DNA of 13,423 bases from Jimgerdemannia flammicorona (GCA_003990745.1 RBNI01004816.1:1-13423); one strand, 5' to 3'; shown: positions 1 through 8,828, counted from the first letter of the stretch. Numbers and translations: made by a program. Notes: generated from the sequence alone by a model not told the origin.

Positions 1-219
1 TTTTATAGTTTCTTGGACTTCTATATTTATTACTAAACCAATCTATACTATTAAAATATACAATATTCTAATCTCTTATCCAATCTCTCTAGGCCCTCCT
101 CTCTTTCTCTCATCCTCTTATATTGAAATACTATATATCTAACTATTAATACCTATAACTCTCTTTCTACTTTTCATATAAATTCCCTCTATTAGGTAGT
201 AATAACAACTACCCTGAAG
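1..219 (-). mobile_element. 3' end of a LINE copy (LINE A), left part
   Basis: This stretch aligns by eye with 7309-7506, the 3' end of LINE B. Shared blocks include cttggact, atttattac, caatctat, the ctctaggccctcctctct-like tract, and the tail ending (a/g)ccctg(a/c)ag. I estimate roughly 65-70 percent identity. In LINE B the same sequence follows a long poly-T, the poly(A) tail of a minus-strand element. Here the first bases, ttttatagttt, look like the remains of such a tail, which probably continues beyond the window. No CG dinucleotide is present. The copy is interrupted at 219/220 by the hAT element and resumes at 6722. No coding potential is seen. Confidence 0.7.
212..219. repeat. Left 8-bp target-site duplication of the hAT element
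   Basis: The sequence ccctgaag is repeated exactly at 6722-6729, directly outside both inverted-repeat tips. Eight base pairs is the target-site length of the hAT superfamily. The match is 8 of 8, so the insertion has not decayed at its edges. Confidence 0.95.
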
Positions 220-232
220 TAGTGCTCCGAAC
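220..232 (+). repeat. Left terminal inverted repeat of hAT
   Basis: The tip tagtgctccgaac pairs with the reverse complement of 6709-6721 at 12 of 13 positions. The single difference is C versus T, within a cg in the left copy, as CG deamination would produce. hAT tips commonly begin with a short TAGTG- or CAGTG-like sequence. Confidence 0.93.
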
Positions 233-239
233 AAGTCAA

Positions 240-560
240 TTCAAATCAAATCCGGATTTAATTCATCACATGATGGTTTGATCTGAATCTCAAATCCGAA
301 GCCATCTGAATCAACTTGGATTAATCCAAATCACCCCATCTGAATTGCCCCATCCAAATCACCCATCTGAACCACCCCAAACTGAATCACTCAATCTGAA
401 TCACTCAATCTGAATTACTCAATCTGAATCACTCAATCCGAATCACTCAATCTGAATCCTCCAATTCAAATCCTCCAATTCAAATCCTCTAATTCGAATC
501 CTCCAATCTGAATCTGAATCTGAATCCTTCAACCAAATCCTCCAATCCAAATCCTCCACA
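240..560 (+). repeat. Left subterminal repeat zone of hAT
   Basis: Short related units are densely repeated. A 14-bp unit of the type tgaatcactcaatc recurs about five times between 370 and 450, followed by aatcctccaattc units and ctgaat triplication up to about 550. The shared core is aatctgaat or aatccgaat. hAT transposases typically bind short subterminal repeats, so this is probably the left binding region; that role is inferred. Confidence 0.75.
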
Positions 561-574
561 TAACTCATATGCCG

Positions 575-640
575 GATGCATCCACAACACAATACACACA
601 CAATATACACACATGCACATACAAACATACAAACACACAT
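575..640 (+). repeat. CA-rich microsatellite at the 5' edge of the transposase gene
   Basis: This is a degenerate (ca)n and (aca)n run just before the preferred transposase start at 639. An in-frame ATG at 576 would add 21 His/Thr-rich residues made only of this microsatellite, so I prefer 639. Confidence 0.6.
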
Positions 641-3211
641 GTCAACAGATCAGTCTTCAACAGTTCACAGTACTGATGATGCTTCAAGTCAAACATCCCT
701 GATAGCTCCACACCTTCTATGCAATCCTCACTCTGAAATCTGGCAACATTGTGCTAAGATAGGAGATGATATTGTTTGTAATTATTGCAGGTAAAAAATT
801 AAGATACACCCATTGACTCATTTAACACACATATGATATTGTTTCATCCACCCCCATAAACTGCACCAGCCAGAAGTTCAAAATGCTTGGTGGTACAACC
901 TTGAACATGAATCAACACATAAAAGACAAGCACTCTGACAAAATCAAAAAGAACATAGAGACAAATAAAATTGACATCCAAGCTGTGGTGGGTATGTTTA
1001 TCTGATTGCCCAACCATTTCTGTACCAACAATGCCATTTAATCAAAAATATTTAGCCATACTCTTTGGCAGAATTTTGAAATCAGCTCATTTGCTGGATT
1101 GTATGCACAGACCAGCCATTCACAACCATCAAGAGTGATCAATTACATAGCATCTTTGGCCTCCTCAAGCATGATTTATATTTGCCAAGTGCCAATACTA
1201 TTCGCAAAGATGTCCTGGAGGCCTATAGGAAGGAGCATGACAATCTCTGCCAGACACTTCAGGTAAAATAAGGGCAGTACCATAACCTTTGCAAGCTGAA
1301 TTATATAACAGAGCTCACCAAATTAACCTTACATTCAATAAGCAGAATTCGGCAGGCAAAATTTCATTTATGATCAACACATGGACATCCCCCAATGCAA
1401 TTTCGTTTCTGGGCATTACTGGTCATTGGATTGATCTTGATTGGTAGCTTAAATCTCTCACCCTTAACTTCATCAAACTTGCTGGCCCTCATTCTGGAGA
1501 CAACATTGCAGATGTTTTTATTAGTTGTATCCAGGAGCTTGGGATCACAACCAAGGTAAAAAAAGGGGAGACTTGCTGTCAGGTCGGTATTTTGAGAGAG
1601 GTCCTTAAACAAAACAGATTTTATTGGTTATTTATTTTCGCATAATTCATCAACTGAATATTTCAAGTACAGATTTTGGCCATTACGACAGACAATATCA
1701 CAAACAACTCAACATTTTTCCAAGTTTTAACGGCCAGCCTCAAACAGGAAAACGTGGCCTTCAGTGCAGAAAGCTACCATATGCGATACCAGGCCCACAT
1801 ACTGAACCTCGCTATTCAGGACTATCTTATGCATATAGATAAAACATCCAAGAGAGGAGGGGCCCTGAGTATAATTTCCAAGCTATACAAACTGGTTGTA
1901 TCGGTCTGATCATCCCCACAATGACAAAACAAATTCACTGCGCAGTGTAGGGCAATCAGTTTAGCTCTGAAAGAGCTTATATTGGACATCTGTATGCATT
2001 GGAACTCAACATTTGCAATGATCCAGTATGCGCTGGAGTTTGCTGTGGTATATATCCTTTTTTTCTTCGGTCAGCTGAAGCAACTGTTTTGGATGATGAA
2101 AGATTTATTTAAAGGAAAAAAAAAAAAAAAAGCCAATAGATTCAACAATGGCTGCTAACAAGGAAATATGGGCCAAGGCTCTAGGTGAAAGTGAGTGGGA
2201 TGTACTTAGGAATGTTGTCAGAGTTTTGGAAGTAAGTAGTGGTTACTCTGGCTCCACACTCATTTTGTCTACCTCCATACAATACAATACCTCACCACAT
2301 ATAACTGCCAGTGTTTCGATGATTGTACAAAGGATATAGTCAAACAAACGACCCCGACAATAAGCTCTGCAATACCAGTATATAACCTTCTGATTGACTG
2401 GCTAGAGGACAAGCTTGAGGACAGGCTGGAGGGTTGTGGTGATTTGTGGTTAAGCCTGGATCAGAGAGACACTGTGGAGGTTGCTCTAAGCAAGCTCAGA
2501 AAGTACTACTCCCAAACAGATACCACTATATACTCAATCAGTACAGGTATGTTAATGTCAGTGTGTAGCCATTGCCCCTTCCAAAACAGAGGAAACCCTG
2601 CAAAAACTCACTCTTCTTTTCTTCGAACAGTACTGGACCCATGCTTAAAGCTACAATACCATAAAGATCAGGGCTGGGAGCAGCACTTCATTGAGAAAAC
2701 CAAGCAGACCATAATTGAAGTATACCAGAAAACTATGTACCACCACAAGGTTCTGGCCAAAGTCTGGATGAATATGCCAAGGGATCCCTCCTGTCCCACA
2801 TTTACTTCAGCAGAAAGAGGAAGAGAGAGCCATCAGTAGAAGAGCTGCCATCAATAGATGAACTTACCATTTATCTCACCAGTGACCATGTGGTCCTGCT
2901 GGAAGGTGCAGAAGTGCTCAACTGGTGGAAGGTGGGTTGTCAGGTAGGTATTGTCAGGTGGGCATTGGGCCAATTTAACCCACCAATCTAACTACTGCTC
3001 TACCCACTGGGGCATGCAGCTGCATCAAACAGACTTCTCCAGCCTATGTGGTATGGCTCAGGACTACCTGGCAATTCCTGCCTCTAGCACTCCCATTGAG
3101 CAGGTGTTCTCAGGTGAGATGGACCTTGTTGCCCCAAAGAGGTGTGCGCTGAATGCTGAGACAATCCAGGCATATATGTGTCTGAAGTCTTGGTGGAGCT
3201 CGGGCTGCTAA
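639..3211 (+). pseudogene. hAT-family transposase, spliced and inactivated
   Basis: The gene encodes a cut-and-paste DNA transposase. Reading suggests nine exons: 639-790, 870-~987, ~1086-1262, 1346-1555, 1673-2047, 2133-2231, 2312-2546, 2631-~2931 and ~3043-3211, joined mostly in phase at GT-AG sites. Exons 1-2 form a BED-type zinc finger: CNYC (Cys at 777 and 786) and HIKDKH (His at 916 and 931). Later motifs are DQPFTT, LPSANTIRKD, TWTSP, ILAITTDN, HWNSTFAM, VLDPCLKLQY and the C-terminal hAT dimerisation region DYLAIPASSTPIEQVFSG to YMCLKSWW. Of the three catalytic acids, Asp at 1691 and Glu at 3098 remain. The first, expected before the WTS motif, is Asn (AAC at 1376-1378). In-frame stops are TAG at 1445, TGA at 1907 and TGA at 1922, and the frame shifts near 2780. 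The exon 2/3 and 8/9 borders are uncertain. A product could not transpose. Confidence 0.93.
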
Positions 3212-3254
3212 AATTTGGCAGGTCTATAGACAAGTTGGTTGGCCTTGTGGAATA

Positions 3255-3293
3255 TTTAATACCTTTCAAATTAATACCTTTCAAATTAATAAA
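3255..3293 (+). terminator. Likely transposase 3'-end region with AATAAA
   Basis: A tandem duplication of taatacctttcaaat ends in AATAAA at 3288-3293, about 75 bp after the transposase stop codon, followed by an A-rich run. This is the spacing expected for a polyadenylation signal. Function is inferred. Confidence 0.45.
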
Positions 3294-3363
3294 AAAGGAA
3301 AAAAAAACCTGAGGACTTGGCCCGGAGTTTGCAGCCCAAGTGGGGCAGGGTTGGCAGTAGTGG

Positions 3364-3814
3364 CAGAGAGAGCATGCAATATTTGTGGCCCTTAGCCAGC
3401 AGTGAGGAGCAGCCCCAAGCTGCTAGTGCCTGGGTCAGTGAGTGGGTCAGCAGGTCAGTGGGTCAGTGGAGGGAGTATGCAAAATATGTGGCCCTCTGCC
3501 AGCAGCAAGGGACAGCCCCAAGCCACCAGTGTCTGGGTCAGGGGGATAGGTGGGGAGAGCACACAAAATTTGTGGCCTTCTGCCAGCAGCAAGGGGCAGC
3601 CCCAAGCTGTCAGTGTCTGGGTCAGTGGGCAGGGTCGGTTAGTGGGTTGGCGGGTATAGGGTCGGTGGAGGGAGTACACAAAATTTGTGGCCCTCTGCCG
3701 GCAGTAAGGGGCAGCCCCAAGCTACAAGTATCTGGGATGGGTGGGGCAGGCAGAGGGAGTACGCAAAATTTGCAGCCCTCCACTAGCGACATGGGGGCAG
3801 CCCCAAGCCGCTAA
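3364..3814 (+). repeat. Tandem array of five ~85-113 bp units inside hAT
   Basis: Five units begin near 3364, 3470, 3556, 3669 and 3754. Each starts with agggagtacacaaaatttgt-like sequence and contains ggccctctgccagcag and aggggcagccccaagc. Unit lengths are about 106, 86, 113, 85 and 61 (truncated) bp. The first and third units carry an extra tail of gtgggtcagcaggtcag type. Long open frames across the array are a by-product of the repeat and do not resemble a transposase domain. It lies between the two convergent genes. Confidence 0.85.
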
Positions 3815-4035
3815 GGAGTTCGAGGCAGAGAGTGCTTCTGGCAGTCAGAGGGCGGTCAGAGGGCATTTCCGGCAGTCGAAGTCGCTGGTTTGGGTCCCAT
3901 GGGCACCCTGGCCCTGTGCCATAGTACCACACTGGTAGCACTACAGAGCAGGGCCAAGGGGCCAGTAGGGCCCTGCATAATGGCTAAGCTAGTGTTATAT
4001 AAGAGGTGCTCGGCCCAACCCCCCCATATAAGACT
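3815..4035. other. Non-coding spacer between convergent hAT genes
   Basis: This is GC-richer DNA with short duplications (ggcagtcagagggcggtcagag) and a small palindrome around gggcc-agta-gggccc near 3956-3975. I see no gene and no convincing regulatory site. It probably represents the 3' flanks of the two convergent genes. Confidence 0.4.
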
Positions 4036-4120
4036 GCCCAACTCATGCAAAATAGCTGCCTAACCCTCATGAAAGATTACCTGACCCTCATGAAAGATTG
4101 CCTAACCCTCACAAAAACTG
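4036..4120 (-). repeat. Short 21-bp tandem repeat at the 3' end of the minus-strand hAT gene
   Basis: Units cctaaccctcatgaaagatta (4059-4079), cctgaccctcatgaaagattg (4080-4100) and a partial third (4101-4120) lie in tandem, with a diverged unit at 4036-4056. The stop codon of the minus-strand gene (4109-4111) falls in the last unit. Confidence 0.8.
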
Positions 4121-5354
4121 CTCCACCCACCAGTCCCAGGCCTTGATGAGCCTATCATCTATTGTGAGTGCGATGACTGTTGTGTCTAAGCTCTTCTCGA
4201 AGGTGACAGTACCATGGTGGTCATGTGGTTGGAATAGGATGGCCATGTTGACCACAAACAGGACCCTGAAACCATAGGTGAGGTCATACCAGACTTCACC
4301 ACTATCCTCCCAGGTTGGGCCCTTCCTTTCTGGGATATAAAATATTACTGGGGTGACATTGTTGTCTATATATATGGGCAGAGAAAGATTGCACCCGACA
4401 TATCCTGATGTGATGTGAGTGTATGGTTGGGTGAACCCTTAGCCCAGGACCTCATACTGCCAGACTGTGCTGGTAGATGCCTGCCCTTGGTCCAGCTCCA
4501 GGAGCCCCAGCTTGGAAACCTGCCGAAACGGATGACAACCAGTCAGTCCTTTTTGCATGCGGGGGGGCAGAAACCCCCCAGGCTGCAGCACTCTGAAAAA
4601 GCAGAGCTCCTCACCTCATAAGGCATGCTAAATTGTACCAAGAATGTATGTACAGCTGCGCTGAGATCACCACCAAGCTGGCCTGCCATATGCTCTACCA
4701 ATCTGCTCAAAGAACCCCAGATCATAGCCACCATCGCCGCACAGGCCATATCATGCTTGCGCATAGTTTGCTCTTTAACGGTACTTTTAAAGTTCTGATA
4801 GAGGTACAGAATCTTGTGCATCCCTGGAATTATATCAAAAAAGAGTATATTGGCAAAGAGTGTAATTTATCTGGGGAGGGGTTAAAAAAAAAAAAGAAAT
4901 GAGTGCAGGGGATTTCGGAACTCTGGAACCCACCCTTCGCCAGTGTTGCAGTATACCCAATTCCCATCCAAACCCCCCCTCCTTGCTTTTTTCACCCCCT
5001 CTTTCCTGCCACCCAGTATTTGATACAATCCTTGCAAATCTCATTGATGTGGCAGTGAAGCTCATTGCCATAGAGGTTCCTTACCACCATCGCAACTACC
5101 TCTCTGTGTTCATTAATAAAGATATAGTTCTCTTCGCCATTGGTTACTCCTGCTGGCCAATGGACTCCTTGGTTGAGTACAATTAGCTCTGATTCGAATA
5201 TAGACCCCCAAGTCTTGATGACAATGCTGGTACTGCTCATGCTAAACATCTTGCCCTCGAATTTCTCTATTTGATCAGATGCCAGATATGGTTGAACTCA
5301 GGTAACTTTGAACTCTCCTTTCCAATAGAACTGAGCCCTGATCTGAGGGTGCAT

Positions 5355-5624
5355 GTGGGCGGGTTGCATGTGGGTGAGTTGCGTGTAGGCGGGTTGTGTG
5401 TGGGCAGGTTGCATGCGGGCAGGTTGCATGCGGGCAGGTTGCATGCAGATGGGTTGTGTGCGGGTGGGTTGCATGTGGGCAGGTTGCGTGTGGGCAGGTT
5501 GCATACGGGTGGGTTGCGTGCAGGTGGGTTGCGTGCAGGTGGGTTGCATGTGGGCGGGTTGTTTGTGGGCAGGTTGCGTGCGGGTGGGTTGCATGCGGGT
5601 GGGTTGCATGCAGGTGTGGGTGTT
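5355..5624. repeat. 15-bp GC-rich minisatellite (17 full units plus a partial)
   Basis: Seventeen consecutive 15-bp units run from 5355 to 5609, with a degraded eighteenth. Typical units are gcgggcaggttgcat, gtgggcaggttgcgt and gcaggtgggttgcat; the constant part is G-rich followed by gttg(c/t)(a/g)t. Because 15 is divisible by three and the unit lacks stops, several frames stay open on both strands; these are not genes. In the minus-strand gene model it sits inside the 594-nt second intron. It is CG-rich, unlike the flanking retroelements. Confidence 0.95.
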
Positions 5625-5728
5625 TTTTTAGGGGAAGATCACATAAAAATGAAATTAAATAAAACACAGAGATGGGTATTTCAGAAAAAGAGCATGAGTG
5701 AGTAAGTGAGTGAGTGAGTAAGCTGTAT

Positions 5729-5774
5729 GCTGATGAGTTGTATACCGACAAGTTGCATACTGATGAGTTGTATG
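5729..5774. repeat. Detached block of the same 15-bp repeat family
   Basis: Three units (gctgatgagttgtat, accgacaagttgcat, actgatgagttgtat) share the 15-bp period and the gttg(c/t)at core with the main minisatellite about 105 bp away. They are preceded by a gagtgagtaagt simple repeat (5694-5722). Confidence 0.7.
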
Positions 5775-6339
5775 AGTTGCACAAGATTGCTCATAAAGGC
5801 TTGCTTCTATTCCTTTTGAGACCTCCACCATACGATACATTGACTCAACAGCTCAGCTACCAAAGGCATACTCCACAACATCTGCCAGCCTTTCTTCATC
5901 TTGACCAGATGTTGTGAATAAAGTTGGCAGATCTCGCCATAGAGCTGTGGACCCTAAGAAAAGCATGAGGTGAATTGGGTCGTACTGGAGAAGTTTAAAT
6001 AAACACAAGTAAACAAGTGGCAGCCGAGTGAGCAACCTACATCTACTATTGGCTGCTCCAAAAAGGCTGCTGCATATATAGCTGTGAGGTCTGTGAATTC
6101 CGAGGTCCGAAGGGCCGCCGTGAGTTGTTGCCAGAATTCTCCCTCATCCCTGCCACTGCTGTTGCCCCTTTGGCTCTTGATGAGCAGCTTGTGTGCTATC
6201 CATATGAGAAAGAATCTAACATTGTCAGTAGAGAGTGCATTTTTACCTTGAATACTCCCTCTTTTGACAACCATTGCAGGGTGAAAAATGAGTAAACTGG
6301 ACCAACGTATGAATTAAGGGCTGCTGTTTTGTTTACTCG

Positions 6340-6420
6340 TGATACGGCAGGAAAGAACAAGAAAAAGAACAAAGAAAAAGAACAAAGAAAAGAACAAAAG
6401 AAGAGAGGGAGCAAAAGGAA
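6340..6420 (-). promoter_or_regulatory. Pyrimidine-rich tract upstream of the minus-strand hAT gene
   Basis: On the minus strand this is an almost pure C/T tract built on a tttgttctttttc repeat, located 66-146 bp upstream of the ATG at 6274. Pyrimidine-rich tracts just upstream of the start are common in fungal promoters, so it is a plausible promoter element. It may also be only a microsatellite. Confidence 0.4.
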
Positions 6421-6499
6421 AGGATGATGTCACCAAAGTGTGGCAGGAAAAAAAAAACAAGAGTGAAATAAACAAAAGAAAGAGTGATGATACCAAAGA

Positions 6500-6660
6500 T
6501 TTCAATCTGGATAGATCAATCCAGATAGATCAATCTGGATGGACTAATCCAGATAGACCAATCTGGATCAATCTAGATGGATTAATCTGGTTAGATCAAT
6601 TCAGATCAATCTGGATCAATCCAGATCAGATCATGAGACCAATCCGAGTTGATTCGAATC
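6500..6660 (+). repeat. Right subterminal repeat zone of hAT
   Basis: Repeated, partly palindromic units such as atcaatctggat and atcaatccagat occur about ten times, in both orientations. The core aatctggat resembles the left-zone core aatctgaat. This is the probable right transposase-binding region by analogy with other hATs. The two ends carry related but not identical arrays. Confidence 0.72.
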
Positions 6661-6708
6661 CATCACATGACAAATCTGAATCAAATCTCATCCGGATCAA
6701 CTCCATCC

Positions 6709-6721
6709 GTTCAGAGCACTA
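6709..6721 (-). repeat. Right terminal inverted repeat of hAT
   Basis: The sequence gttcagagcacta is the reverse complement of the left tip with one mismatch and is immediately followed by the target-site duplication. Confidence 0.93.
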
Positions 6722-6729
6722 CCCTGAAG
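6722..6729. repeat. Right 8-bp target-site duplication of the hAT element
   Basis: This is an exact copy of ccctgaag at 212-219. The homologous uninterrupted site in LINE B reads ccctgcag at 7494-7501. Confidence 0.95.
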
Positions 6730-6815
6730 ACTCCACCCCCTCCATTAGCCAAATATAATATCCACCACTAATCTCTTCTATTGCACTATTCTCTCCTCAA
6801 CTCTATTTATCTCTA
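6722..6815 (-). mobile_element. LINE A, right part (probable 5'-truncated end)
   Basis: This continues the LINE 3' region after the hAT insertion. The first bases (ctgaagactcca) match LINE B's ctgcagacccca, and the C/T-rich composition continues, but similarity fades within about 90 bp. From about 6816 the sequence reads as a gypsy-like protease on the minus strand. I therefore infer a 5'-truncated LINE of a few hundred bp. The right limit is approximate. Confidence 0.5.
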
Positions 6816-7312
<497 letters not shown>

Positions 7313-8448
7313 GGACTTTGCCATTTATTACCAATCTATTAAATATAATTACATTACCCCCTCCCACTATCTAATCCCCATAGGGCCCCCCTCTCTCCAT
7401 ATTCTCATACTTGAATACTACCTTACCACCCACTACTCCAACTCTCCCCTCACTCTGTCTATAAATTTTCTCTACCAAATAGTACTGCTGACTGCCCTGC
7501 AGACCCCAGCCTATCAAGACATCCTCCATCAACCCTTTCCATCTCAACAGTTATTCCTCTAAATTTAAACTCTTTCTTTTCTCAAAAATAAACAACCAGT
7601 AATCTGCCAGTCCCATCCATATAGCCAATACCTAACTCAAAGTGAGCCACTCCTTCTCAACTCTCCCCACCAATCTATCCCTCAGATTCTCTCATCAACT
7701 CCTCTCACTATTCCCTCTTCTCACAATACTCAATCTATTTCCAACTACTAACCAAAAGTTGTCAAGTACCTCACACTCTCCTAGTCAATGTTTTAGTATT
7801 TATACAAACCTCTCTTTCTGTCCTACATTATAGCATTTCTCATAGTTAAAGCTTCTCCCCTCCATAAGGTGGTCTGAGCAAAAGTTGAGCATAATATTTC
7901 TCCATAGTATATACCACCAGACTACTCAGTACTTAGATAGCAATCATTACCTTATCTCTGCACTTCAGGCCCAGATCCCATTTCAGTCTCACTTCTCTCT
8001 AATATCTATCATCTACTAACTGCTAGACTATACATCCTGTGCCAATCCCCTCTGGTATTCAATCTCATCACTAATATCAAAGTCAATAAGTAGGGTACCT
8101 CCTAATAATACTTGATCTCATCTCCACATTGTTGGGCCCCAAGATATCTCTCCTTTATCCCCCTACCAGCAAATTCTGATATAGTGATTCCTATCAACTA
8201 CTCTCTACCAGAAGCCCTTATACTATATATATTCACTATTTTGAAGTCTAACTAAGGACAGTAGATCTCCAGTAGAGCCTCCTGACAAGAACCTCATCTC
8301 TCAGACTCTTTTCATTAGAGGAATCCAGCTACTATCCCTCAGTTCCACTGCTCTCTTCAGCCACCATACTCTCAGACAATATAACAACCTAAGACCTTCT
8401 CTAGCTACCAGTAATAATAAGATTTCCCAGCTAATCTGACTTCTCCTC

Positions 8449-8646
8449 CTAGCTCAGATCTAATCTTTGGTCAACTTCAATAGTCTCTTCACTATTTAGA
8501 CCAGAAAGTCCAGATGATATATCAAATACTATAACTTTGGCAGCCAGTAGATATTCAAAATTGTAATGTACCCTACCAAAGACATATGGTAGCCTCTTTA
8601 ACTCCACAGGGTCTTCTCTCAGATAGCCACTCACTGCTCTCACCAA
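8449..8646 (-). pseudogene. Open fragment downstream of the LINE B reverse transcriptase
   Basis: A 65-residue open stretch (…GRVHYNFEYLLAAKVIVFDI…) lies where the post-RT region of a LINE protein is expected, about 280 bp after the RT motifs. LINE C-terminal regions often contain a segment of similar style (…LLAARVWYL…), but the resemblance is weak. It is probably a remnant of the same protein, separated from the RT by stops and by the poly-T insertion at 8783-8813. Confidence 0.35.
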
Positions 8647-8767
8647 GATCTTAGTAGAACTGATCCATATACTAAAAGATAGATACTCAAGTATCTTATA
8701 ACCTCTCTAGCAGGGACAATTGTTCCAATAATATTCCCTCCCACTAAGCTATTACCTAATACTATTA

Positions 8768-8828
8768 TTTTATACTTATACCTTTTTTTTTTTTTTTTTT
8801 TTTTTTATAGTATTTTTATACTTATACC
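8768..8828 (-). mobile_element. Minute retroinsertion: 24-nt poly-T flanked by a 15-bp duplication
   Basis: ttttatacttatacc occurs at 8768-8782 and again, identically, at 8814-8828. Between them lie 24 T residues (8783-8806) and atagtat. This is the structure of a target-primed reverse-transcription product reduced to little more than its poly(A) tail, inserted in LINE B in the minus orientation. Confidence 0.75.

Larger units (their letters stand above)
4109..6274 (-). pseudogene. Unrecognised five-exon gene carried by the hAT element (about 431 codons)
   Basis: I do not recognise this protein. Five minus-strand exons join in phase: 6274-6041 (starts MVVKRG), 5984-5861, 5266-4996, 4870-4615 and 4519-4109 (ends WDWWVEQFL, then TGA). 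Introns are 56, 594, 125 and 95 nt, all GT to AG. Splice sites include gtaggt, gtagct, gtgaaa and gtgagg with ctccag, aaatag, ccccag and ggcag. Only two internal stops occur, TAA at 4869-4867 and TAA at 4441-4439; both would be CAA (Gln) before a C-to-T change. The protein is Trp- and Met-containing and mixed alpha/beta by appearance, without an evident signal peptide, nuclease motif or zinc finger. Distinct segments are FFLIWIAHKLLIKSQRG, GVHWPAGVTNGEENYIFINE, ITLFANILFFDIIPGMHK and LTYGFRVLFVVNMAILFQPH. The 594-nt intron contains the minisatellite. It is convergent with the transposase. It may be captured host cargo or an accessory gene of this hAT lineage. The exon 2/3 junction is the least certain. 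Confidence 0.72.
220..6721 (+). mobile_element. Complete hAT-superfamily DNA transposon (6,502 bp) with two convergent genes
   Basis: The element is bounded by 13-bp inverted tips (tagtgctccgaac at the left, gttcagagcacta at the right; 12 of 13 match) and by an exact 8-bp duplication. Inside are a left subterminal repeat zone, a plus-strand transposase pseudogene ending at 3211, a ~100-bp tandem array, a minus-strand unrecognised gene (6274-4109), a 15-bp minisatellite in one of its introns, a purine tract and a right subterminal repeat zone. Both ends are present, so the copy is structurally complete. It has no working transposase of its own: there are in-frame stops, a frameshift, and a catalytic Asp replaced by Asn. 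It could still be mobilised in trans. Unlike the DNA around it, it retains many CG dinucleotides, which suggests later arrival. It is oriented here by its transposase. Confidence 0.95.

Noticed and set aside
370..450. CRISPR-like spaced repeats in the hAT left end
   Set aside because: The 14-bp units are contiguous without unique spacers and lie in eukaryotic transposon DNA.
443..640. 65-residue minus-strand open frame, SDSDWRIRIRG-like
   Set aside because: It is a translation of the left subterminal repeats and the CA microsatellite of the hAT element.
3317..3814. 165-residue plus-strand open frame (and overlapping frames)
   Set aside because: It consists of translated ~100-bp tandem repeats, starts after the transposase stop, and has no family resemblance; other frames over the array are also open.
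4405..4450. A 46-nt intron in the last exon of the minus-strand hAT gene
   Set aside because: The frame runs straight through with one TAA, whereas splicing out this segment would break the phase; the donor (gtcctg) is also poor.
5275..5784. Long overlapping open frames on both strands over 5271-5784 (His/Thr/Pro- or Gly/Val/Cys-rich)
   Set aside because: They are produced by the stop-free 15-bp minisatellite in several frames at once and have no non-repeat domain.
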